DNA of 64,000 nt from Fimbriimonadaceae bacterium (GTDB taxonomy: Bacteria > Armatimonadota > UBA10988): assembly GCA_020850355.1 (NCBI GenBank), contig JADZEX010000026.1:72110-136109 (forward strand). Direction: 5' to 3'. Shown here piece by piece: positions 44,306-51,778 of this stretch. The first letter of the stretch is position 1. Every line of letters begins with the position of its first letter. The position numbers and the translations under genes are program-made. The notes under the pieces were generated by a model. It made no database searches. It saw only the letters and a list, made by a program, of their open reading frames with translations, and was not told the DNA's origin.

Positions 44306-46017
44306 TGCGCGCGACGCTCCTGGCCCTGCTGCTGGCCCCGGCGCTGGCGGGCGCCCAGCCGGTCGACCTGCAGGCGCTCCTGAACGACGCGGTGGCGCGG
44401 CAGCTCCCGCGGCTCGAACTGCCGGCCGGCCCCGTCCGCACCGGCCGGCTGGTCCTGCAGGGCGCCACCAACCTGGTCGTCGACGGACCGCGGACGACGC
44501 TGGTCTTCACCGACCTCAACGGGATCGGCCTGACCCTCAACCAGTGCCGCGGCGTGACGTTGCGCGGGTTCCGGATCGACTACGACCCGCTGCCGTTCAC
44601 GCAGGGCAGCATCACGGCGCTGGCCGCCGACCGCAGCAGCGTCGAGCTGGCCCTGCACGAGGGCTACCCCGACGCCAGCGACGACTACCTGGTCAACCAC
44701 ATCCACCTCTTCGAGCCGCAGGCCCAGCGTTGGAAGCCGACCGCGCCGGACTACTACCCCCGCCGCACGCTGCGGGTCGACCCGCGACACGTCCGCTTGG
44801 AGTTCGCCGCTGGCCACCCGGGCCTCGATCAACTGGCCATCGGCGACCGGGTCGTCCTGAATCAGCGCAACGGCGGGGCCATCCGGATGAACGACTGTGC
44901 CGCCATCACGGTCGCCGGACTGCAGATCCTGACGGCGCCAGGCGCCGCCCTGCTGGCGCGCTACATGGATGGTGAGAACCGCTTCCGCTACCGCGTCGAG
45001 CCAGGCCCGCCGCCGCCCGGCGCGACCCAGCCCCGGCTGCTGTCGAGCTGTGCCGACGCCTTCAACTACGCCTTCGCCCGGCGGGGGCCGATCCTGGAGA
45101 ACTGCGCCTTCAGCTTCATGGGCGACGACTCGGTCAACCTTCACGGGGCCACCCTGGCGGTGCTGGCGCGGGTCTCGCCGACCGAACTGCGGGTAGCCTG
45201 GCCCTACGCCCCGGAGTGGCTGCCGCGCATGATCCGGGCCGGCGACCAGGCGCGGCGGCTGGCGGCCGGCAACTTCGCGCCGCTCGGCCTGGCCGGCATC
45301 GCGGAGTTTGTCCCGGAGCCCACCCGCGATGCCGCGCTGTTCCCGCGGATTGCGGTGGCCTGGCCGCGCAACCCGGCCGATCGCGGCACCATCTTCCGGC
45401 TGCGCCTGAGCGCCCCCTTGCCGGCCGAGCCGGGCGAGTGGATCGACGTGCCGGCCGCCAACGCGCCAGGCTGGCGGATCACCGGCTGTGAGTTCCGCGA
45501 CCACCGCGCCCGCGGCCTGCGGCTGATGGCCAGCGACGGGCTGGTGCAGTTCTGCGTGCTCGAACGCCTGAAGCACCAGGCCATCACCCTCGGTGGCGAG
45601 TACGGCTTCTGGCGTGAGGCGGGCTGGGTGGAGAACGTGCGGATCGACACCAACATCATCCAGGATGTCGGCCGTGCGGCGGACTGCGGCAGCGCCCGGA
45701 GCTACCCGCTGGGCGCGATCGGGACGTTCATCCGACCGGAGCAACTGCCCTTCAGCGGCGAGCTCCCGCGGGCCAACCGGAACATCGTGATCGAGTCCAA
45801 CACCATCCTGGGTTGCGACCTGGCCGCGGTCCACCTGGCCGCCGCCCGCGACTGCGTCGTGCAGTACAACCACTTCGAGGCGGTCTTGCGGCAGGCGCTG
45901 CCCAGCGCCGGGCGCGACTTTGGGCTGCGACTCGGGGCGGCGGTCGATGCTGTCGACGGGCCGGGCATGACGATTCAGAACAACCGGGTGATTCCGCGTA
46001 GCGAGCCCCCGCAATGA
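44305..46017 (+). CDS. Secreted parallel beta-helix protein, GH110-like
   Basis: 570 residues; signal peptide 1-17 (RATLLALLLAPALAGAQ). The body is a right-handed parallel beta-helix (LVLQGATNLVVDGPRTTLVF, VTLRGFRIDYDPLPFTQG, ITVAGLQILTAPGAALLAR, VIESNTILGCDLAAVHLAAA). The motif ENCAFSFMGDDSVNLHG closely follows the Asp-Asp turn of GH110 alpha-galactosidases, and an inserted beta-barrel sits between helix turns as in that family. The substrate cannot be deduced. The ATG overlaps the M14 gene stop and the stop overlaps the next start, so the three are co-translated. Confidence 0.78.
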   Translation: MRATLLALLLAPALAGAQPVDLQALLNDAVARQLPRLELPAGPVRTGRLVLQGATNLVVDGPRTTLVFTDLNGIGLTLNQCRGVTLRGFRIDYDPLPFTQGSITALAADRSSVELALHEGYPDASDDYLVNHIHLFEPQAQRWKPTAPDYYPRRTLRVDPRHVRLEFAAGHPGLDQLAIGDRVVLNQRNGGAIRMNDCAAITVAGLQILTAPGAALLARYMDGENRFRYRVEPGPPPPGATQPRLLSSCADAFNYAFARRGPILENCAFSFMGDDSVNLHGATLAVLARVSPTELRVAWPYAPEWLPRMIRAGDQARRLAAGNFAPLGLAGIAEFVPEPTRDAALFPRIAVAWPRNPADRGTIFRLRLSAPLPAEPGEWIDVPAANAPGWRITGCEFRDHRARGLRLMASDGLVQFCVLERLKHQAITLGGEYGFWREAGWVENVRIDTNIIQDVGRAADCGSARSYPLGAIGTFIRPEQLPFSGELPRANRNIVIESNTILGCDLAAVHLAAARDCVVQYNHFEAVLRQALPSAGRDFGLRLGAAVDAVDGPGMTIQNNRVIPRSEPPQ

Positions 46018-46592
46018 CCTTGCACGGGCAGGTGATGGTCGTCTGCGACGCCACCGAACCGCTCTTGGCGGCGGTCGCGACGGCCCTCGCCGCAGAGGGC
46101 GCGACGCTGGTGCTGCTGGCGCCGGACGCGGCGAGTCTGCGCCAGGTGGCGGCGGCGGCCCGCCGCGTCGGCGGCGAGGTCCACGCGCTGCCGGTGCGGC
46201 TCGGCGCAGCCGGCTCTGCCGAGCGGGTGGCGGCCTGTGTCGGCGACGTGGCCGGCCGGGTCGACCGACTCCTCCTGGGCGGTGCAGCCGGGTCGCCCGC
46301 GGTGGCCGCGGCCCTGACGGCGGCCCTGCGGCCGTTGCTGCAGGCCCGCCCCGGCGGCCGGGTGCTCGGGCTGCTGGGCCCGGCCGAGGGCCTGACCACC
46401 GCGCCAGTCTGGCTGGCCGACCTGCGGCCAGCGCTGGCAGCCAGTGGTGTGACGGTCCACCAAACGGCCGCCGGCCAGGCGCCGCTGGCGGCCAACGAGC
46501 CGCCGTGGGTCAGCCTGCTGGCCTGGGCGCTCGGGCACGAGCCGCTGCCCGGCGCGTCGACCGGATCCAACGACCCGCCAGCAGCAGGCTAA
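46014..46592 (+). CDS. Degenerate short-chain-dehydrogenase-like protein
   Basis: 192 residues; ATG overlaps the preceding stop (ATGA). The order of strands and helices follows an SDR (GQVMVVCDATEPLLAAVATALAAEGATLVLLA, RVGGEVHALPVRLG, GRVDRLLLGGA), but the Gly-rich nucleotide motif TGxxxGxG reads CDATEPLLA, the NNAG motif is LLGGAAG, and no YxxxK pair exists. It is shorter than a normal SDR (about 250). Enzymatic activity is unlikely. Its 3' end overlaps the convergent transglutaminase remnant by about 80 bases. Confidence 0.55.
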   Translation: MTLHGQVMVVCDATEPLLAAVATALAAEGATLVLLAPDAASLRQVAAAARRVGGEVHALPVRLGAAGSAERVAACVGDVAGRVDRLLLGGAAGSPAVAAALTAALRPLLQARPGGRVLGLLGPAEGLTTAPVWLADLRPALAASGVTVHQTAAGQAPLAANEPPWVSLLAWALGHEPLPGASTGSNDPPAAG

Positions 46593-47302
46593 GGGCGGCC
46601 GCCAGGAGGGCGCCGGCGACGCCCAGCCGCAGCCGGAGGCGAAGCTGCCAGAAGCTGGTCGGGAGCCGGTCGGCGGCGCGCGCGGTGATCCAAACCGGGC
46701 GCTGCAGTCCGACCAGGCCGCCAACGACCTGGTTATAGGGCCAGACCAACGGGATCCGCGCGATGTCGCTGCGCCGCTGCGGGTCGTCGTCGCCGGCCAC
46801 CAGTCCCATCGCGGGGAGCACTCGGGCGTACCAGGCCGCCTCCGGCGTGGGCTCCACCGGCGCCGCCGGCAGGTTGCGCGAGATCGGCCGGAACGCCGGC
46901 TCGCCGCTCCGCTCGAAGGTCTGCTGGAGCTGCGTGAACGAAAGCGGCCGCCCCGCGTCGTCCACCCAATAGCGGTTGGCAATCAGGTCGACCGCAATCC
47001 ACTGCGCCAGGTCGGGCGCCCAGAACTCGGCCATCGTGTGCTCGGCGCTCTGCCGCTCCCGGACGGCGACCCCGTTGGCCAGCCCATGGGCGGTGAGCGC
47101 CTCGGTGTAGTCCGAACAGCAGGGCGGGATTGGTTTCCCGATCTCTGCCACGCCTCGGGAACGACGCGCACTTGCCAGGCGGCGCGGGCCAGGGCGGGCC
47201 GCCGCAGCGCGGAAGGGCCAGCCCGCCCGCCAGCACCCTGGTCGCGACGGCGCCAGCGGCCAGCAGCCGCCAGGACCGGCGCGGTAGTGTGTTACTCGAC
47301 AA
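46510..47302 (-). pseudogene. Transglutaminase-like membrane protein gene, frameshifted and probably deleted inside
   Basis: The downstream frame encodes a transglutaminase core: Cys in CCSDYTEAL, His in AEHTMAEFW, Asp in WIAVDLIANRYW, then a C-terminal membrane helix (GVAGALLAAALSLLLAGRWI). Upstream this frame becomes non-protein-like. Directly after the heparinase stop a different frame opens with TTG at 47302 and a membrane-like RRSWRLLAAGAVATRVLAGG, and a third frame gives LRRPALARAAWQVRVVPEAW. Three good segments in three frames, and little room for the usual domain before the Cys, indicate two frameshifts and a deletion. Sequencing error could explain part of this. Confidence 0.5.
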
Positions 47303-49619
47303 TCCGCAGGTTCTCCAGGTAGCAATCCACCTGCGCGGCGTTGAAGCTATGGATCCAGAGGTGGCAGGTGGCCGCTGCGGCTGGCGTCTCGAAGGGCAGG
47401 TCGAAAGCCTGCCATTGCCCGGCCGGGCCACTGACGGCGCCGACCGGCGTGACCTCGCCCCGCTCGTTGAGCGGGCTGACAGGCTTGCCGGCGGCATCGA
47501 AGCAGTAGATGTAGAGCCCCACGCCCGACCCGCTGACGGTGTAGATCTGGCCCTGCAAGCGGTACTTGCTGGCGGGCCGCACGGGGCGTCGGCCGGAGGT
47601 GATGTTGGTGCCGCGCTGCAGGTCCTGATCCGTGATCCGCAGGCTGCCGCGCGAGCCGTCCAAGGTCCGATCGGTGGCCACCGCCGCCAGGCCGTCGGCC
47701 GGGATGCTCCAGCCGAAGCTGCCCAGCTCGAAGTCGCCATTACGGAGTACCGCCGGGTCGGCGTCGACGACCGGCGTGACGCGCACGGTGATGGTCGCGC
47801 TCCGCACCGCTGCGGTGGTCGCCAGGCCGATCCGTGTGGGTCGCACCGGCGCGTCCTCGACAATCACCTCGCTGCGGCGCTGCAGTGGCACGTCGGCGGT
47901 GATCGTGGCTTCGACCGCCTGGTCAACATTCCACAGCAGCAGCGTCTGCGGACCGCGCTCCTGGTACCCGCCAAGGGTGATCAGCGCCGTCTCGAAGGCC
48001 TGCGGCGAGCTGTAGGCGACCTCGTCGGTGATGCTCAGCGAGCCGCCGTCGCGGCGGTCATAGACGAAGGTGCGTTCCAGCTTCTGCAGCTCCGGCACGG
48101 TGTAGCAGGAGCGCAGGTCCAGGCGCAAGGTGTCGCGCTCGGCGGTGAACGCGGTGCTCAGCACCTGCCCCCGCGCCTCGGCACCGCTGCGTTGGAGCTG
48201 GCCAGCCACCACCGGCACCGGGTGGCCGTAGCTGTTCAGCAGCCGGCTGTCGTAACGTTTGGCGCTGAAGGTGCGCGCGGTGTAGGTCTCGGCCCCCGGA
48301 TCGGCCAGGACCGGCCGGCCACCCGCGGCCACGACGTAGGAGCCGACGTCGTTGTGGTTGTGGTGCTCGGCGTTGTGTCCGCCCTTCAGCGCGACCCCGA
48401 AACTGCTCCCGCCGGTCGGTCGGGCGATCAGAATGCCGGCCTGCTCGAACCAGGTGCGCAGCCGCTGGTCGGGGGCGACCGCCGGCAACGGCTGGCTCCA
48501 GGAGCTGCCGAAGGCGTACAGGGCGGTCGTCACCAACGACCCAAGCAGCAACTCGGGCGCCGGCGCGGCGACCGGCGCCAGGCCGAAGCGCTGCGCGATG
48601 CTGGTGGTGGCCAGGTCGTCCGGCCGCGCGTTGACGCCGCAATCGGCGAAGGCCGGGTAGACCCCGTCGCAGATCTCGATGTTGCCGCCGAACAGCGCCG
48701 GCGCGCGGGCGGCGGGGTCGGCCAGCAGGTCGAGCCGGCCGGCGGTCGCCTGGAAGACCATCTCGGCCAGCATCAGATAACGGCCAAAGCCGTAGTTCCA
48801 GTAGCCGAGCCCCTCGCTGCAGTAACCGTCGGCCGTGAAACCGCTGTAGAAGCGCCGGATCTGCTCCTCGGCGGCGGCCACCGCGAGGGCCCGGTCGTCG
48901 CGTGAAGGCAACAAGGCCAAGGTGGCGCCGACGCAGCCCGCGTGACAGACGGCGTTCCAGTTGTGGGTCGCGCTGAACCAGAAGATCCGCTCCTGTCCGT
49001 CAATCAGCCGACGGTAGGGCTGGATCACCCGCCGCGTCACCTCGCGCCGTAACAGTTCGCGCGAGGCGGCCGGCAAGTCCTCGCCGAGCAGCCAGGCGGC
49101 CTGCGCCAGGTCCCAGCCAAGCGCGCTGGAGGCCAGGTCGACCTCGGTGGCCTGCCCCTCGAAGTTGGCCAGCCGGGTGTCGTGCGCCGGCAGCACCCAG
49201 CAGCGCTCGGCGGCCACCGCGCGGAGCAGCTCTTCGCAGGGCGCGACGAAGCGGCCGCGTCGTTCGAGGCACTCGCCCAGCACCAGGGTGTGGAGCCGCC
49301 CGCGTCGCGCGAAGGCGACATCCTGCCAGCGCGTGCGGTTGCCGTTGCGGCTGAACTCCAGGTAGAGCTCGTCTGGTTGCGCCGGCAACGCCTGGCGCAG
49401 CAGTGCGGCGGCCCGCGCGATCGCCTGTTGGCCGGCCGGCGTCGCCGCCAGCCGGTCCCAGGCAGCGCGGTCGGTCAGCGGGGGACCCCACCCGCGAGGC
49501 TGCTCCGGCAGCCAGGCGGCGATCTGCCGAACGCGCTCCGCTGACGGTGCGCCGAGCGCCAGGCCGGCGGTCAGCAGCAGTCCCGTCGCGCAGAGGCAGC
49601 AACTGACTGGTGGTGACAC
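47292..49619 (-). CDS. Secreted heparinase II/III-like polysaccharide lyase with C-terminal CBM-like domain
   Basis: 775 residues; GTG start three bases after the SLH gene stop. Signal peptide 1-23 (CLCATGLLLTAGLALG). An alpha/alpha barrel covers about 30-370 (SATHNWNAVCHAGCVGATLALLP, SEGLGYWNYGFGRYLMLAEM) and a beta-sandwich heparinase II/III domain about 390-620 (GGHNAEHHNHNDVGSYVVAAGG with conserved His residues, RPVLADPGAETY). About 630-775 is a CBM-like jelly roll (LRNGDFELGSFGWSIP). This architecture fits PL12/PL15/PL21-type lyases acting on uronic-acid polysaccharides. Confidence 0.85.
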   Translation of the reverse strand: MSPPVSCCLCATGLLLTAGLALGAPSAERVRQIAAWLPEQPRGWGPPLTDRAAWDRLAATPAGQQAIARAAALLRQALPAQPDELYLEFSRNGNRTRWQDVAFARRGRLHTLVLGECLERRGRFVAPCEELLRAVAAERCWVLPAHDTRLANFEGQATEVDLASSALGWDLAQAAWLLGEDLPAASRELLRREVTRRVIQPYRRLIDGQERIFWFSATHNWNAVCHAGCVGATLALLPSRDDRALAVAAAEEQIRRFYSGFTADGYCSEGLGYWNYGFGRYLMLAEMVFQATAGRLDLLADPAARAPALFGGNIEICDGVYPAFADCGVNARPDDLATTSIAQRFGLAPVAAPAPELLLGSLVTTALYAFGSSWSQPLPAVAPDQRLRTWFEQAGILIARPTGGSSFGVALKGGHNAEHHNHNDVGSYVVAAGGRPVLADPGAETYTARTFSAKRYDSRLLNSYGHPVPVVAGQLQRSGAEARGQVLSTAFTAERDTLRLDLRSCYTVPELQKLERTFVYDRRDGGSLSITDEVAYSSPQAFETALITLGGYQERGPQTLLLWNVDQAVEATITADVPLQRRSEVIVEDAPVRPTRIGLATTAAVRSATITVRVTPVVDADPAVLRNGDFELGSFGWSIPADGLAAVATDRTLDGSRGSLRITDQDLQRGTNITSGRRPVRPASKYRLQGQIYTVSGSGVGLYIYCFDAAGKPVSPLNERGEVTPVGAVSGPAGQWQAFDLPFETPAAAATCHLWIHSFNAAQVDCYLENLRIVE

Positions 49620-49621
49620 GG

Positions 49622-50269
49622 CTACTCCGTGGCTGGCCGCGTCGCCAGTAGAATCCGCGCCGTGCGAGCGCCGACCACGGCAAACTCGTAACGGGTGGTG
49701 GCCCGGGCGCCCTCGAAGGTCTGATCGGGCGCTGCCGGGAAGACGCCGACGCGATGCAGGCCGCGCAGCGCGGGCGACGCCCAGTGGTCCGGCGCGACGT
49801 CGGCAAAGGTCCGTTCTGGCTCGCTCGCCGCCAGCGCTTCGTCGCCCACGACTTTCGCCAGCAGGCGGTAGATCATCGCCACGAAGTCGTAACGCACCAG
49901 CGGCCTGGTGCCCTGAAACTGCCCATCGGGAGCCCCGGCGACGATGCCGGCGGCGTACAACTGCGCCACCGCGGGAGTCGCCCAGTGGCCCGGCCGGACG
50001 TCGGTGAACGGCAGCTTCTCCTCGGGCGGCGGCAGCGGCACGTGCGGCGCCACCTGCAGCAGGCGCAGCGCCAGCACCGCGAAGTCGTAGCGCGCCACCG
50101 GGGCGCTACCATTGAAGAGACCATCGGGCGCCGGCTGCAGCACCTTGGCGGCAACCAGCTCCTCGATGCTGCTGGCCGCCCAGTGGTCGGGGGCGACATC
50201 GCTGAAGGTCTTGGCGCCGACGGTGCTGGCGACCAGGAGCAGCAGGCCCAGGCCGCGCCATGATGTCAT
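49622..50269 (-). CDS. Secreted protein with three S-layer homology (SLH) repeats
   Basis: 215 residues, essentially only a signal peptide (GLGLLLLVASTVGA) and three SLH motifs: FSDVAPDHWAASSIEELVAAKVL, FTDVRPGHWATPAVAQLYAAGIV and FADVAPDHWASPALRGLHRVGVF, each followed by the second helix block with RYDF or RYEF. SLH triplets bind pyruvylated wall polymers or peptidoglycan. With no effector domain attached, it may be a minimal wall-binding cap or partner. ATG with AGGAGA upstream. Confidence 0.9.
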   Translation of the reverse strand: MTSWRGLGLLLLVASTVGAKTFSDVAPDHWAASSIEELVAAKVLQPAPDGLFNGSAPVARYDFAVLALRLLQVAPHVPLPPPEEKLPFTDVRPGHWATPAVAQLYAAGIVAGAPDGQFQGTRPLVRYDFVAMIYRLLAKVVGDEALAASEPERTFADVAPDHWASPALRGLHRVGVFPAAPDQTFEGARATTRYEFAVVGARTARILLATRPATE

Positions 50270-50347
50270 TGCCGATTCTCCTGAGATCCGCCCGCGGCCA
50301 CTTCGCAGCCGGTCGCCGGATCCTTGCCTGCCTAACGTCGCCAGCGT

Positions 50348-51730
50348 CTAGCCGATTGCAGCCGGCGACTCGGCGGCCCGGACCAAGGTCCGCAAGACTG
50401 CCAGCAACAGCAGCTCGTCGGCCGCCACCAGCAGCGTCAACGGCAGGCCGCAGCCGGCCGCGACGACCGCCAGCAGACCGCTGGTCCAAACTGCCTGACT
50501 CAGCTTGGAGTCCCGCACCAAGGCTTCGCGGGCGGCCTGCCAGGCGACCGGCAGGACCTCCGGCCGGGTCAGCAGCAGCGGCTCCGCGGTCGGCGCGCTG
50601 GCGGCCGGGTCGAGTCCCAGCCACTGCACGCCCCGCACTCCGTATTCGACGCCAGGCGGTGCGAATCCGATCACCGGACCTGCGAGTCCGTGATCGATCA
50701 CCTCGTCGGTCGGGCTGCCGACGGGTCCGATGACCTGTCCCAGGCGGAGTTGCCGCCGGAGCGCAGCGAGGTCTTGCGGGTCGCCGTCGGTCAGCATCGC
50801 AGTGCTTCCGACGCCGCTGCGGCGGATCGCTGTGGCCACCGTCTCGGCGCCCGGCAGCGGCGTCGCGGTCAGCGGCAGACAGCCCACCAGCGCGCCGTCA
50901 CGGAGCAGCCAGAGCGGTTCCTGGTCGGCGGCGGGGGCGGCCTGCGGCGGCGCGGTCAGCCCGTGGCGGCTCAGCAGACTCCCGCCACCCAGTTCGTACG
51001 ACTGCTCCTGGAACGTGCCGCGTCGACCGACCAGCGGTTGCAGCAGCGCGTCGGCGAGGTTCGGCAGCGCCAGGCGTTGGGCCCGCGCCGCCGCCACCAC
51101 CGCAGCGGCCAGCGGCGTGCTCTCTGGCCGCAGCAGCGCGGCCGCGATTCGGAGCACGTCCTGTGGGCGCAGGTCGGCGGCGAGCGCCTGCGGCTCGCCG
51201 CACTGCAGTTCGCCGCTGAGCAGCCCGCGGTGGGCAACCAACAAGCTCTTGGCGGCCCACAACTGCGCCAGCAGCCGCGGCCAGGGCGGCACGCCCCAGG
51301 CCTGCTCGACGCGCGCTGCGGCGGCCGGCCAGGTCAGTCGTTGGACTGCCCGAAAGGCGGTCGGGTGGGCCAGCACCAGCAGCCCCAGGCCGGCTGTGGC
51401 CGGCAACAGGTCGGGGCGCAGGTAGCCTGCCGTGCCGGCCAGCACCGCCAGCGAGGCCAGCAGCCAGGGGTAGGTCCGCGCGCCGTCGGTGCTGCGCAGG
51501 CGGCTCAGGTCGGGTTGTTGCCGGCGCAGGTCAAGCTCCCGGCTGCCGGCCCCGGCGCAGCGCGCGACCAGCGCGGCTTCGCAGAGCCAGCCCGGCAGCA
51601 GCACCAGCAGCGCCCCGAGGCTGGCCCAGGCGGGCTGCCCGAGGCGCCACGCGAGGAGCGCGGCGAGGGTTACCAGAAAGGCGCGCAGCGGCGCTTGTAC
51701 GGCCATCGGCGTCGTTCGATCCAGCCCCAT
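50348..51730 (-). CDS. P-type ATPase pseudoenzyme (P1B-like) lacking all catalytic motifs
   Basis: 460 residues. The layout follows a heavy-metal P1B ATPase: helices about 14-55 and 88-128, a cytoplasmic part, and terminal helices (WTSGLLAVVAAGCGLPLTLLVAADELLLLAVLRTLV). The usual VLACPCAL is VLAHPTAF (about 119-126); the DKTGT region reads LLVAHRGLLSG, so the phospho-acceptor Asp is replaced; the SEHPLA motif is ESTPLAAAV; TGD is MLTDGD; and the GDGxND hinge is absent (VIGFAPPGVEYGVRG). The nucleotide and phosphorylation domains are reduced. ATP-driven transport is not expected. It has homology-like order over its full length. Role unknown; it could sense metal or lipid. Confidence 0.68.
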   Translation of the reverse strand: MGLDRTTPMAVQAPLRAFLVTLAALLAWRLGQPAWASLGALLVLLPGWLCEAALVARCAGAGSRELDLRRQQPDLSRLRSTDGARTYPWLLASLAVLAGTAGYLRPDLLPATAGLGLLVLAHPTAFRAVQRLTWPAAAARVEQAWGVPPWPRLLAQLWAAKSLLVAHRGLLSGELQCGEPQALAADLRPQDVLRIAAALLRPESTPLAAAVVAAARAQRLALPNLADALLQPLVGRRGTFQEQSYELGGGSLLSRHGLTAPPQAAPAADQEPLWLLRDGALVGCLPLTATPLPGAETVATAIRRSGVGSTAMLTDGDPQDLAALRRQLRLGQVIGPVGSPTDEVIDHGLAGPVIGFAPPGVEYGVRGVQWLGLDPAASAPTAEPLLLTRPEVLPVAWQAAREALVRDSKLSQAVWTSGLLAVVAAGCGLPLTLLVAADELLLLAVLRTLVRAAESPAAIG

Positions 51731-51778
51731 GATGGCACGAGACGGCGCCCAAGTCCAGCCCAGCGGCGACGCCGGCCG

